NCBI GenBank assembly: GCA_946894095.1
Contig: OX335641.1
Location: forward strand, 7,768,501 to 7,832,500
From: Incurvaria masculella
Taxonomy: Eukaryota > Arthropoda > Insecta > Lepidoptera > Incurvariidae
Reading direction: 5' to 3'
Length of the DNA: 64,000 nt
Shown here: positions 9,501-24,500 of the stretch, piece after piece
Layout: every line of letters starts with the position of its first letter
Position numbering within the stretch: position 1 is the stretch's first letter
Program-made: the position numbers and the translations under genes
Notes under the pieces: model-generated
Told to the model about the DNA's origin: nothing
The model's database searches: none
The model's input: the letters and a program-made list of their open reading frames with translations, nothing else

Positions 9501-12500
9501 TTTATTTTTTGCTCGAGTCAAAATACGAATAGCCCGTTTTTGTTGAACCAGGATGCGTTCAGAGTCAGTCGAGTTACCCCAGAGCATCACACCGTACGAC
9601 ATGATAGTATGAAAATATGCATAATAGCAATTTCTCAAAGTGCTTCCTGATACAATCGGTTGCAATTTTCTTAATGCGTAACTTGCACGCCCTAACTTAT
9701 CACAAGTCTTGTTAATGTGTGCCTTCCAATTAAGTTGTGAGTCCAGCGTGAAACCTACGAAGCATGTTTGGGCTTCAGCGATAATGCGATATATGCGGTG
9801 TACAGCTACCATTAATCCAAAAGAACCAGAGCCAAATGAGAATACAGACTGAAAAAAATCTTCTTTCTTAAACATTTTTGTTTGTAGGTTCAAAAACAAA
9901 TTATGGGGTCACAACATAATCGATTTTCTTTCCTTAATTGTGTCATTGATCCTATATGGATCAATGACACAATTAAGGCAGTGGCAATTATCAGAGGAGT
10001 GGCAATTAAGTTCAGGGAATTTTTCAATAAATACAAACAGATTAGGTTACCAAAAGAAATGTTACTATCGACCTTCACAATAGTCTCCCTTGAACTCTAC
10101 ACAACAATTCCAACGTTTCTCGCTCTTGCGGCTCTTAACACGCCATTAAAATAACTTATTCAGGGCTTTGTTGTTGTTTCTTAAAATGTTCCAATATATT
10201 TGTCAGGACACCAGATTGGCCAACAAAATGGAGTTAACTCCTACGAAGCCAAACAACAGCAGCTCAACTATGAACAGCTCAACATGATGTACAAGGTAGG
10301 TCTGTCTTACCAAATTAGGACAAAAGATTAACATTTCCAGTGAAATGAAAAAAGTACTCAAATAAATGTATGAATGCTTTTACAATGATATACGTTTTTA
10401 TCTTCTTCAGTACATTTCCCTTGATGTTAAATCTGTAAAGCATTCAAAACATTCTTCTAAATTTCTCTGATTATAAAAAATATCAGATTTACTGGATTTC
10501 GAATTTGAATATATGTAAGGATGTGAACCAAGTAACATTGTTCGTGGCCTAGCCCATAAGGCCTTTTACTTTTAAACAAACAATTCTTGTTCGTGAGCAA
10601 CTTTCTTTCTCTTCGTATCTGTCTAACTTGTTCTAAGAAGATTCAAAATCAGTTAAGTTTTAGTTTGATTTTTGACTACAGCGGTTGTGATTTACCTTTA
10701 GCTATAAGTCATTTTGTAATAATTTCTTTGTAAATCTAACCAAATCAAACTAAATCCGCATCCTTGCTTTATGGACGTGTTGCATCCTGATCATCACATA
10801 GACTATCTTTTTCTTTAAAGGAGGGACAGTGCCAGAGCGCAATAGAAAGCTTTTGAGCCGTGATCGCTCCCGTGAAGTTAGTCCCGTCGGGAAGGGCCAC
10901 CTTAAGTCGCACAACAATAATTGTATGCCTTTGTTCCAAATATCCTCCGCTAATACCCTATAGCAAAAGGAACTTCGTTCCAGCGAATGTCCCACGACAC
11001 CTCTCATGTCCTTAGTATGTACATATTTTTTATCGATTTTTCCAGATGAGAGTAAAGGAGTGTCAGCAGCTAGCCGAGCAGCTGGTGGAGGTGCAGCGCA
11101 GCAGCGAGGTGGAGACGGACGCTCTCCGCGCGCGTCTCTCGGCCGCCCTCTCCGACACGGACCAGGCTCAGCTGTCTCTGCAGCAGACTCAGCACCTGCT
11201 CGGTACACACTTATTTTGACTTTTTTATATTGTATAAGTAAGTCGTACCATAGCTTTGGTTTCCGAGCTTTGGGACTGCCTCGGACGATTTATTTTCAGT
11301 GCACATTTTCTTGTTGTTTATTTTTGTTATTTTTTATCTTCACTATATACCTGTTCAATCGAATGTTCATCGAATTCCCTGGTTAAAAATATCTAACATC
11401 TAAATTTCCCGCAGAGGAATTCCGAAGTCATTGTGGCAACTAAGAAGCAAAATAAATTTACCATATTCTGAAACACTGGCTTCATGAAATGAGTTCCACA
11501 TTTCTGACGGTACGACGTTGATTTACTAAAGTGACACAGTTCAAATTTCTCAGTGATGGTTTATATGATGGCAGAGAGCACATATATTGGTAGTTTCTTG
11601 CGGAACATTGGACCGTTTTACACTAATTAACAAATTAACTGTAATTTTACAGTTAATTTGTATGAAAACTAACTTTTTATTTAAAGGGAAGAAGACTTTT
11701 ATGTTACTATTATTAATTAATTATATCCCAATAATAATTTCCAAAATTGTATGTAGTGAATGTTACAAGATGTATGTGTTTCCATGGCAGTAATGAGCAA
11801 GTATCATACACTGAGGTTGCGGGAAAAAATTTACTCTCGTCGTTGATTAATATATGTTTCAATGACAGCTACAAGCAAGCATTATATATTGGAGTTGCTG
11901 CAACAAATTGCCTCTTGTTGATTATTTTTATATGTTTCTATGGCAGCCACAAGCAAGCATCAGATATTGGAGTTGCAGCAACAGATTGCCGAACATAAGG
12001 AGGCAGCGGCGCGAGCGGTGACTGACAAGGAGAGAGTGGCTCAGGATCTACACGCTACCGCACTAGCACTGCAAGAGGCCCAGCAGAGGCTGCAGGTCAG
12101 TCGGCTAGGGGTGATTCTGTTTCAATAACGGAACTATTTGAAAGTGATTGACATAATTTCGTCTGTCTAAGGGCCGAGTGCACGAAAGGACAAAAAAACC
12201 TCTTTTAATCACGTCATTTTTTATGGACAGTATGCAAGGAACTCAATGCGGTTCACTAAAAGGGACGTGTTTGAACATTGATTAACTCAGCCGTCTCTTC
12301 GAGCAAAAAATCACAAAAAATCTCAAAAATGTTTAATTTATTTGTGTTTAGATACATTTGTGTTAACATGTTTTATTATAAATTGGGGATGAGCTTCTAC
12401 TCGTTCTACACTCTCAGCCGAAAGGGAGTGATTCTGTGCACAACTGAAAATATTTTGTTCTACGACTTTTATTTCAAAGCACATAAAATGTCCTTTCCCA

Positions 12501-15500
12501 TACACTTTTGTGTGTATGTGTTTAGTTTCACTTACATAATCACACCTTTTGGGCTCTTACTACTAGTGGCCGTACACTTTGTAAATCTGTAAAATTTGTT
12601 TACTATATAAAATAAAATACAAATATACATTTTACATGCACACGGCATGTTCATGCGTTATTCGAGATTGATTAGGGTCAGTAAAGAAAATATAAGATAC
12701 TCATATTTCACATAGCAAAGTAGTGATATTAAACTAATAAAAAAATAGAATAGGCAAAAATCCAGCAATTTATTATTGTAACCCACTTGGACATATGGAC
12801 AAAACATTTGAAGAGATTGTAAATTTTCAGACTGTTCAGTTGGCACGCAACCACGACACGGACGTGCTGTTCCGAGAGCAACAGGATAGGTGAGTTACTC
12901 TGACTCTGCCACTTTAAAGGCAGGGCGCAAGTAATTTCTCGATGAACCTAGGCCTGCCAATACCGGCCCTAAGCTAATATTTGGAGAGCTGGAAGGGGTC
13001 ACTGGAGACATCCTACCAAAATTCCTGCAGATACTGCGCACAGTGTTGAAAATCATTTGAATTTTTGTTTGCTGATTTACACAATAAATTATAATCATTG
13101 TATATAAAATTAAATGTAAACTGTGTGACACATATGTATTTATAATATTTAGTTTGACGGCTTACCACGCGCATGAGGAGCTGGAAATTTAAAAATTTAA
13201 TAATAATAATAATGTGCCGCTCGACGTTTCGGAGCCTCAAATGGGCTCCATTTTCAGGTGAATGTGCCTGTCGCGATGGAGGTAGTTACGTTACTGACTA
13301 CCCGTCGCTCTGCTTGACTTCTCAACGTCCATGGCAACACTCGTACATTTGCTTGAAGATTAGCTGCGGTCCAAATTTCGTGTGAAGTGCAAAACACACT
13401 GATTGTGTTTTCCTCGAAGTCTGTTGTCGGTGCACCTCGCCGAAATTCAGTTTTCAGCTTATTAAACAGTTTAGTTACAGCTGAATAATGTAATTTGGAT
13501 CTTTATTTATTTGTGTGTTACTTGTGTAATGTATGTGTGTGTTTATAAAAAGTTACAAGCTTACAGAAACAGAGTGTAAGATCGAAATTAAATTATTGAA
13601 AGTTTGCCAATGTATCTTTTAGTCTATTAAGCCTGGTTTTCACCAAGTGCTGATTTATTTTAATATCCACTTTAAGGGCATTTATTGCTTACGTGATGAT
13701 TATCTTGTACTGGTATTGATTGCAAGCTGGTTAGTAAGGCCCGTAATATGTAGCGATAAAGCTAATCAGCAGTAGGTATTATTTGGAAAAGGGCCCCAAG
13801 TATTATTTGGTTTTTATTGTAGTTTTTAATACATTTTTACTTGTACTAAACATATCTTGAAGACAAAATTATCTTAAAACTTAACTAAAACTAAAACATA
13901 TCATTGTTGGATTTTGAGCATATGTGGTGCGTTTTAGTGGCGTATGTTAATGTATTTTATTGAATGTTCAGGCACAGGGAGGAGTGTGAACATCTCAGAG
14001 AAGACTTGGAACGAGCAAAAAACCGTTTGGAAGAAAAGGTACCAATCAATGACAGCGAGCCATCAAAATATAATTAGGAACAGCCGCCTACTGACTGGGC
14101 GAGCAGTACTTCTCATTATATCTGGCGTTGGAACATACTAACCTGTATACCCACCCGGGAAGCCGAACAAATGGGTCAGAATCATTTATGTTCAAGAATC
14201 TTATCAAATCATCTCTAGTAGTTGATTAATATTAAGTGCTTCTGAGACTTCATAACCTGTGTATTAGATGCAGAAATGCTAAAATATTGAAGTTTGTTTC
14301 TTAAACTGATCAGTGAGCATGGTAGAACGATGGTAGTGATTGAAACTCATTCGTATGGCGGCAGCGTAGCCACAAGTTAGTGGAAAACGAATAGTTAGTT
14401 GGTTAGGTTACGTTAGCTTACGAATTCGAGATGCACTACATCGAATGTTCGTTGCACCAATTAGTTCTTACATGTCGTTGGAACTCGAGAAAATCGGTAG
14501 CAAGCGAGCTCACTCGCTGTCACTTCTGTTTTTGTATGTAAAATCATAGACAAAGGATAGGGATGGACTGCTAACGTCATACAATTTACAAAACTCGTTG
14601 AAAACGGCTTATTTTCGCTGGTACTATGACATTTCTACCCAGTGCCATCTCCCGTGAGACCTAGTTACATTAAGCTTAGTTTAATACTAAGCTTAATTAC
14701 AAATGTTGCCTAAGTAGGCGGAATGAAAATGGTACATTTTAACTATAAATTAAGTAATATCATTATAAATATAAAATATCATTATGATACTTTTGAGGTT
14801 ACCGCGGTCGTTAGACATGTTTGAAAAATATTACGGCTCTCTACCTGCCGCGTGAAAAGCCGTAATATTTTTCAAACATTTAAAATATCATTGATAAATT
14901 CATTGGTTTGTATTTTATGTATTCTTGGAATGTAAATTGCAACGCTATCTTTTGACTTTTATTATCCTTATTCAATACTTGCGACGTAAGCAATATTTCC
15001 CTTCTTCTTCTTCAGCCTATTGCTATCCACTGCTGAATGTAGGCCTCCCCCAGACTTGTGCGGTCTTCCTGGTGGTTTGCCTACGCTTCTTTTCCCTGTG
15101 GAGAATCTACATTAAAACTCAAATATGTTTTTTTTATATTATTAATAAATATTTCCCTACTATCATTTATCTATAGTAGTAGTGGCTACCCCGCCGCCAT
15201 GTAAGCTGGTTTCGGTTGCTCCTCCCGTCCTTGCATGCTCGCCGCCATGCGGTCGCAAACCCTTCAATACGTCTGCGACTAGGTTTAGATGTGGCATGTC
15301 CGTTTAAGTAAAAATTGGTTGTTTTTAAAAATTGGAGACAGCATGTCCCATAATAGGCCCGTTCGATGCCATATTATTATTTATGATTATTGAGAGTATA
15401 CACTAGCAGCTTTAAGCCGATGCGTGTACTTTAAATTTTGATATTTTGAGTGCACTTCCACTATTATAATTGTGTTTTTAGTTAAGTTTAATACTATTAA

Positions 15501-18500
15501 GGTGATTGTTTAACTGGTTTCTAAAACCATTTACTGTGATAGCACTTATCACTTCTTGAGGCAATAGAATAAATCTGTTTGAAAGAAAGTACTTCCTTGG
15601 GTTTGAATTAAACCTGGTTTGATTGAGCTTTAGCGAATGGCCACGAAGTCCCGTTTTGTTCATCATGTACACGGATTTAAGTTCAAGCACATCATAGTGG
15701 GCATTAAGTGGCCTTATTAAGTATTTTAAAAGTTTCAATGAGGTCTCCTCTTTTTTCTTCATTCAAGACGATCTTCATAGGAATTATTTCTCAAGGCTGG
15801 TACCATTTTGGTAGCCCATCTTTCACTCTCTCCAGGTGGTCAATGTCCTCCCTTTTTACCTCTGTTCGCCGCAGTTAAGAATGGCCCGTAAGCTATGTTC
15901 CCCATACAAACGTAGTTTACTAATAATTTGAAAACCTCTGCTCCAATTGAATTGATATTTGATATCTAATATTCGGCAACTAATATCTGTGTCTGCACGA
16001 TTTTGGTTTTTTGAAAAATCCAAACGGAATCAAATGAACGCAAAAAGAATATCTTCATACTAATTTTATTTTCTCTGTGGTTTGACTCAGGATACATTTA
16101 CCGACAAAACAAAGACATTCAGACACAGATATTTGTTGCCCGATATAAGATATCAAATATCAAGTGAGCTAGAAGAGTGATTTTCAAATGATTACAAAAT
16201 TACGTTTGTATGGGAGGCGAAATTTTATGATGCCTACGGGCCCACCTTAACGCACGAGGTGTGCGGTCGCCAGGAGAAGGAGACGGCGGTGCTGGAGCGG
16301 CGCTGGCGGGAGGCGGAGCGCGCGCGCGAGGCGGAGGTCGTGGAGCGCGGGGCGACGGTCAACCGGCTGGCGGCCGAGCTGGAGGCGGCGCAGGCGCAGG
16401 CGCGGCCCGCCGCGCGCCAGGTCAAGGAACTAGGGGTGGGCTCACTGTCTAATCAGATGATACTTTTGAGGGTCGTTAAACATGTTTGAAAAATGTTATG
16501 GCTTTTCACGCGGCGGGAAGAGGCATTCTCCGACGTTTCGAGCTAATCGTTCAGCCCGTTGTCAAGTAGGCATCCGCCACGTTCGTACGCAGCAGATGCT
16601 CGAAACACCGGAGAATGTCTCTTCCCGCCGCGTGAAAAGCCGTAACATTTTGCAAACATTTCTAATCAGATGTTCAGTAAAAAAGGACCCATACAAACGT
16701 AGTAATAATATAAAAATAATTTAAAAATCACTGTTCCAATTTGTTTGACATTTGGGATTTCATATCAAGCAACGAATACCTATATCTGCACGTGTTTGTC
16801 TTTTCGAAAAATGTATCCTGTATTACACAACACAGAAAAGACAATTTGTATGAAATTTTCTTTTGTCTGTTATTTGATTTGCTTTTTCGGCAAAACAAAA
16901 ACGTGTGTGATTTTTTTTTTAATGTGACTGGACATGGATGGCTAATACCACAAGTTCTGTCATGGTATTAGCCCAACACACCACATGGGAACTAGGTGCC
17001 ATGCCAGGACCTTCCTTATATTGCACGGCTACATTGAACTGGATGGAAAACACGGACAAATTTCATTGCCGCTTCGACCATCGTTCATCCAATGCGATGG
17101 TACCAACCCGGGCGGAATAAGCCCTACCACCTAGTAAGTAAGGAAGGGGAACTACAGTTTAACGTGGAATCCGAACCACGGCCAGCCTCTCTCAACGGTC
17201 GAATGGTCACCCATCCAAGACCAGACCGGACCCAGCGTTGCTTAACTTCGGAGAGCGATCGCCGAAGTGTCGCGCCACTGGGCCACTGAGATGATGCTTA
17301 CGGGCCCACCTTAATGTGCGGTGTGCGGGCGGGCAGGCGCGGCTCGAGCGGACGGCGGCGGAGCTGGTGGCGGCGCGGCAGGAGGCGACGCGCGCGCGCC
17401 GCGACCACGACGAGTGGCGCGCGCAGCTCCGGCACGCGCTGCACGACGCCGCGCCCGACGCACTCACCCATGGTGCGCTCATACAGACTGCATTTGTCGA
17501 CAACTACGGCAGCCAAATAATTTCTCGATTATATTCGAATCGACACAATGCTTCCTATCTTCACTAGAAGGCGCTGATGATTTTGCGTATTGATCCTCAG
17601 TCGATTATAGCAGTGGGCATGTAATTCAAAGATCGCAGGTTCACATCCTGCTTCCTCGCAAGTGTAGCTCGGTGTGGTATATATTGTAAACCTTTTTTTT
17701 GTAATGCTTCAAAATTTTCTTTAAAGTTTGTATTGTCCTTTTGTGGATCTTCGTTCTTTTCAATTGCAAAACGACTTATAGGTGAAAGTAAATCACAAAC
17801 GATGTAGTCAAAATACAAATCAAATTTTACAAAGCCAATGGTCATCAAGCTTTGGGTTTGATTAAATAAAGCTGTTTTTAGTATGTTTACAAAGCTGTTT
17901 CACACAATGTTCCCATGGAGAGATGAGCGGGAAGACCCACCTTAATCTGGTAAATTGGTGCATTAGAACCACACCAGATTTCTTGAAATGTTCAATAACA
18001 CCACATGAAATTCTGCAAAGTTGAAATGCTATTTTGAAACTTCTCAGGCAGTTCTCCATCTTCCCCCGGCAAGCTGACAACACTGAAAGAGGTGTTAATG
18101 CAATACAAACAACAGGGGAACCAGATCAACAAGCTCACAGAGGAGTTGAACACAAAGTAAGCTATTTTCCTTTTATTCTTCAAACATCGTATTTCATTCA
18201 ATGTTAGCCAAATTATATGTCAAAAAGAATACTTTGAGAAATGTGCATTAATAGGTTTAACCCAGAATAATAAAATCATAATGGATAATTGTATACAATT
18301 AGTGCAACAATGTAAGGTAACAATAAAGGTACAAGGAAATCTTATTTCCGTCCGTACTAATCAGCGAAACTAAATCCGGTCAAAAGTCAGCTGACCAGGT
18401 CATCACTAATATCTATTACCTTTCGCAAAATTGTTTGCAATAAACATATGCTGACTTTATTTTTACACTGTGACCCTTTCTTTGACTTCGCATTTAAATG

Positions 18501-21500
18501 TTAACTTGTACCTACTTTTACAAGAAATAAAAGTTGCGGGCCAACAAACAATCGCACAACCAGTATCTGAGTAAAGCAAGATATAAGTAAGAATGAGAAG
18601 AAGTGTTAAAGAATGTTTCTTCTTGATAAATAAAGGATTTTTTTAAGGTTATACAAATCTGCTTTACTCACAGCTCTTTCTATGAAGCTGCTAGATAGGG
18701 TCATTAACCAGGTACATTTTTGAAATTAGTACTTGAATAGCAGTTTAATGCGGACACTGAATCAGTAAAGATACTGAGCTAATTGGAGTAGCCACTCATT
18801 GGGCTCACTGCGACCACTCACAAATGATATGAATTCGGCAGAGACAAGAAACTGGAGAGTTGCCTAAAGGCAGAGAGCGAGTTGAGATCCAAGCTGGAAG
18901 AGAAGCAGGCCCTGGAAGTGCAGCTGAACTCGCACGTGGCGATACTGCAGAGGAAGCTAGAGGTGCTAGGAAACAGCGGCGATGCGGACTTGCTCGACAG
19001 CTACAAGCATCAGAACCTGCAGCTGGAGGCGCAGGTCGACGTGCTGCGGAGCGAGCTCAAGACTGTAAGTGTAACTTCACTGTAATTCGTCACATACTCC
19101 TAAGTTGAATAAGTCCATTTTGTCACGAATTCAAGCTGTTATATGGTACAAAATCTGTAGCTGTAGGTCCTCTTCCTCTATTAGGTGATAGGGTAAAGCC
19201 CACCCAGGTTGATATCATCGTATTGAATGAAAAGATAAGCAAAGAGGAAACACTAAAAAATCTCCTGCAGTGCTAGGGATCAAACCAGACTCTCAGAAAG
19301 TCTCAAATAATCGCATGAATCGCTGTACTAATCAGCTTGTCAATCGAAGCCACATTATCCATTAAGAAGCGGCAACTAGTACCTGATGAACAGTTATAAA
19401 TGGCTGTTTCATGAAGAGGTGTAATTTAAAATTTTGCATTATTTTACAACAATCTTCATACAACTGTTTTTGCAAATACATTTGACAAGTTAATACTAGA
19501 AGGAAATTGATTTACACACATGGAAATCATTCACCTTTTTTGTTGTAAAATTCACTACATTAATTTTGATAATATCACAGAAACGTCGATTTTCACCCAA
19601 ACTCTCAGCTTCAACAACGCTTTTTTCAGTGGGGCTGTTCGAACGCACCCGAATGGAGTCTTCACATTGTTAGCTTGATCGAGATGTGCGTAATTTATAA
19701 ATTAAATTCATTATAGATGTGCCAGAACATTACGGTCTGTTTCAACATTTTAGCACTGTTTTTTTTTCTAAAAAAATTCGTGAATGTTGTCAGTGTTTAC
19801 CGATCCATATCTAAATATCTTCGACTGTTTACTTGTCATAAAACATTGTAATGATAGTACTATATTAGCTGTTAAAAAATGACACCTCTACTTGAAAGAC
19901 CCTGTTGATTAGCCTCCCCCCGCCAGGTGGAGCTGAACTACGCAGAGTTGGAGCTGCAGCTGGGCCGGCTGCGGACGGAGCGCGAGGCGGACGCGGAGGT
20001 CGCGCACGAGGCGGAGCGGCGCGCGGCGCAGGCGCAGCTCGCTCTGCAGGAGAACGGCGAGCTCAAGAGTCTTTACCTACAGGTGGGGGCCGGACGAGTG
20101 AACTGTAACCAGCGAGCATGGACTGAGGGGAGTAACGATCGAAAAGCACTCGTATGGCGGCAGCGTAGCAAGTGAACGTCTAACTTTAGTCAATTCGCTT
20201 ACGAATTCGGGACGCGCAACATCGAATGTTCGTTGTACTAAATGGCGTCCTGTGAACTTCTTACGTGTTTTAATGTGTCATCGGAAAATGAGAAAATCAG
20301 TGATAAGCGCTGCCGTCGTATGTAAGTGGCTACGTCGCCCCCGTGCAAACCAGTTTCGGTTGCTAATCCCGTCCTTCACGCCCAGACGTCAGTTGTTGTT
20401 GTTGTCGGCGAGTGGCTGCCGACGCTTGAACGCACTTGACACGAGGCCGTTGTGCTCAGTAACCCGACTTTTGGCTCACTTCAGCCAGCCGAGCTCTTCC
20501 ACAAAGCGTAGCAGCCCTTTAGGGTCTTTCCACACTTGCGGGTCGCTCCTTTCGAAGCTAAAGACCCCCGTACAAAATGTCTGCAGTTGTCTACATTCCA
20601 TGACTATATGTGCTGGTGTCTCCTCCGCCTCCAAGCAGGCCCTGCAGAGGGGACTGTCCGTGACTCCAATGGTGTGAAGGTGTTTGTTGAGCTGGAAGTG
20701 GCCCGTGAGTAGGCTTACCACCGTTCTCAACTGTGGTCTGTGCAGCTGTAGAAGTTAAAAACCGGCCAAGTGCGAGTCGGACTCACACACGAAGGGTTCC
20801 GTACCATCGTAAAAAATTAAACAAAAAAATCACGTTTTTTGTATGGGAGCCCCCTTTAATTTTAATTATTTTTTAATCTTACCTATTTGTTGTTATAGCG
20901 GCAAAATAAATACACACTCTGTGAAAATTTCAGCTGTCTACCTGTTACGGTTACTGAGATACAGCCCTGTGACAGACGGACGGACGGACGGACAGCGGAG
21001 GCTTAGTAATAGGGTTCCGTTTTCACCCTTTGGGTACGGAACCCTAAAAAGTACTACTTATCATTATTCTTAGTTTCTGTTATGACTATTTATCTCAGCC
21101 TCAGCCTTTCCTGATCCTCGAGTTAGCTCTGCTTTAATTTTTGTCTCATCTTAGTCTGGCTCAAACTCAGCCTGTATGAGGACAGTTTGCAATCAATCGC
21201 AACCATATTCTACCCTAACGGCCATATTCTTTGAATCTACTTATAATAAATTCTGCTGGAATTTTTGTTGTGGAGTACTATCCAGAAAAAAAGTCAGATG
21301 ATAACAAATAGTTTGGAATCAGGTAGCTATTCTATTTTCAGGCAAAAAACGAATTAAACTTTGTGAATAGATGGTCTATCTGCATAGTCTTCATTGCGGC
21401 CGCTGGCAACAGCAATGAATAATCAGAAATTGGGTCCAACAGGTTTGTAGCGCCCGCGACACGCTCTCACGTGAGCTAAAAGAGGCCACCTCCAAACTGG

Positions 21501-24500
21501 CAGCGCTGCAGAGAGAGACAGACGGCCTGCGCGAGCGGGAGAGGACTAGCGCCGAGCGGGCGGAGCGAGAGAGAGAGCAGAGTGAGCTTCTGTCGAGCGA
21601 GCTCAGCGCGGAGAGGGGGGAGCTGGAGCTGGTGACGCGGCGCGCCGGGGAGCAGCGGAGGGAGCTGACGGAGAAGTTGGACAAATTCATTAAAGGTTTG
21701 TTCTGCTTTGGTCAAAATAGTTTCCTTTAAAATAAGCACAAGATTCGGTTAATGGGATTATTGCTAGAAATGGGCTTTGTATTTCAATAAAACTTTTTCA
21801 GCCTCGGTAGCTCAGTGTGCGACGCCTTGCGATTCGATAAGCTGAGGAAGCACCTCTGAGCGCGGTTAGGTTCTGGATGGGTGACAATTTTCAATCATTG
21901 AGGCTGGCCGTGGTCTCCTTCCTTACTTACTAGATGGTAGGGTTAATCCCGCCTGGGTTGGTACCATGGCGCTGAATGAACGATTGTCATCCAGTTAACT
22001 GTAGCCGAGCAATATAAGAAAGGTCCTGGCCCTGGCACCTAGTTCCCATGTGGTGTGTTAGGCTAATATCAGACTGTCAATTCGGTATTAGCCATCCATG
22101 TCCAGTTACATAAAAAAAATCAGTAGTGATGTTTTTTTATTATTCTAGAAATAGTTACGAAATGTCACACTATTGGCGCTGGCAGCTGTAGGTTTATAAG
22201 ATGAGTACCTATGAATTCATCATTATTAATGTAAAATTGTGCAGAGGAGAGTGTGGCGGTGAGCAAGCGGAATGAGCCGTGCACACAATGCGCTGCGCTC
22301 GTGAGGAGCGCCGCCAGTCTCCATGCACAGATACATCAGTACAAGATCAAGATCGGTGAGCGAACCAATCACACACTATCACATCGATTTTCTGGAATTT
22401 TATGCTAAAGTGCCTAACATTCTGAAGACATATTTTTCTTGGCAACATAACTGGCCTACATCTTTACCAAGAGTTCCGTAAACTACTAATTCCTAAATTT
22501 TAAAGAAAAATTGATAACTAAGAATTGATCTTGCTGAGGTAGCTTTGCGTAAGGCGACGAATATGGAGGATAACAGCTTCCAGTGTAGGGTCATATTGGG
22601 CTCACGGAACGTCGTCGCTAACATTACTCAATGACAGAGGCGCAGGAGAGCAACGAGCACCTGCTGAAGGAGCTGCGTGGCAAGGCAGAGTACTTCGAGC
22701 AGTACATAGCGCGTCGCTCGGGAGAGCTGCGCGCACGCCGCGACGTCGCCACCAACACGGACGCGGCGGACGAGCGAGAGCGGAGAGGACCCGACGGCCG
22801 CGACCGCTCGCTCTCGCCCGAGGCGACGGCCGAGCAGGAGTACGGGGAGGAAGACAGCTTCCAGTCTAGGGTTCGTTTTGAATTTTAAACTAAATTGCTA
22901 TCTTCAATAAATAATCTCTTCAAAGAATTGTAAAAATAGCATTGTCGATTTAATGTTTTAAATGTGATATTTTTCAAAATACTTTTTTCATCCTAAACAT
23001 TGAATTACCGAAAAAAAAACCGATTTTTTGGTTTCATATGTCAGCGGCTAAATAATTTTGGACTCTTATACCTTAATAAATAAATACTATGCATATGCAT
23101 GTTATTATGATTATGATATTATATGCGTGTACTTCACTGATTGAGTGCACATTGTCTTTTCTTAAGGCCTCCGCTGTCCGTCCATCCGTCTGTCACAGGG
23201 CTGTATCTCATAAACCGTAATAGGTAGGCAACTGAAATTTTCAGAGTATATATTTATTTTGCCGCTATAACAAAAAACAGCAAAATTAAAAAAATATGTA
23301 AATTAAAGGGGGCCATGCAAAAAACTTGATTGTTTTGTGTTAAATCGTCTACCATTGTATGGAATCGTTCATATGCGAGTCCGACTCGCAATTGGCCGGT
23401 TTTATTGAGTGTTCATTAAACATTTATATATTATTGATTGTATTACTGTCTTTTATTTGTTGTAGATTTATGTTCCTTTTTTCAGACCGAGATGATGATG
23501 AAAGAAAAGTACATTCGGGAGCAGATAGCGGAACAGTACACAATGGAGATAAAATCGATAGAAGTTAACTGCGCCAAAAGAATAAACGAATTGCAAAAAG
23601 AGAATGCAGCGACGATAAACAAGCTCAGAGAATTGCTCGAAAAGAAGGCTCAAGAAGTGGAAGTGTTAAAGAAGTTCGTCGTCTCAGAGCGAGCGAAGAT
23701 AACCGAAGTGCTACAAGCGAAAGAAAAGGAAATCGATGGCTTATTCAAGGCGAACGACGCTCTTCAAGAGGAATACGGGGATCTGCGTAAGAAGATGGTG
23801 GAGTTGGAGCGACAGCTGGAGCGGAGCGAAGCGAGATGTGCCAAGGCGAAAGCGGAGCTCGAGCGGAGGGCGGAGGGGTGGGGGGCGGAGCGGGAGGCGT
23901 CGGCGCGGGCGCAGGCCGAGGCGGCCGAGAGGGCGCGCGCGGCAGAGAGGCAGCACGAGCAGCTGAGGGAGAAGTACCGTGCCGTTAAGAAGACGGCGCT
24001 CGGATACAAGGTAAGGGGGGTTAAAAATGCTTGACCTGGCGAAACTTCTCACATGGACGGACCACTGAACGTTTCTGCGCCCTAGTAGAAATATGTGCTT
24101 TTCTTTAGTGTGCGGAGTCTGACTATTGCGGTTGATCTAGTAGTTGACCTTGTTCACACTTTTATTTATTTATTTATTTGATGAACGAGCAGCCTAAGCT
24201 GATGTGTTCTTGTTTGGGTTCACTGGTGCTTTCTTATTATGGTTACTTTAGTTAAGTGTTTTTAGGTGTTTGTCAAGCCTGTTTTTAAAAGAATTGGTGG
24301 TGGGTGCTTAAACGACATCTTCTGGCAGCTTGTTTCACATTTCCACTGCTCTATTCGACAGGAAGTGTTGTCTCGGGTTTGTTGAGCTGACAGTGGCATT
24401 GAGCTTTAGGCTACGACCTCGGAGATGACTATTTGTGTTTCGAGTGAAGAGGCTCTGCAGTTCTGGACAGTTGTAATAATCATTGAGAATATTGTATGTT

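Noticed and set aside
10750..11208. 152-aa minus-strand frame
   Set aside because: Its start is antisense to asl exon 5 and the rest lies in a dispersed repeat; the asl exon has correct splice sites and phase.
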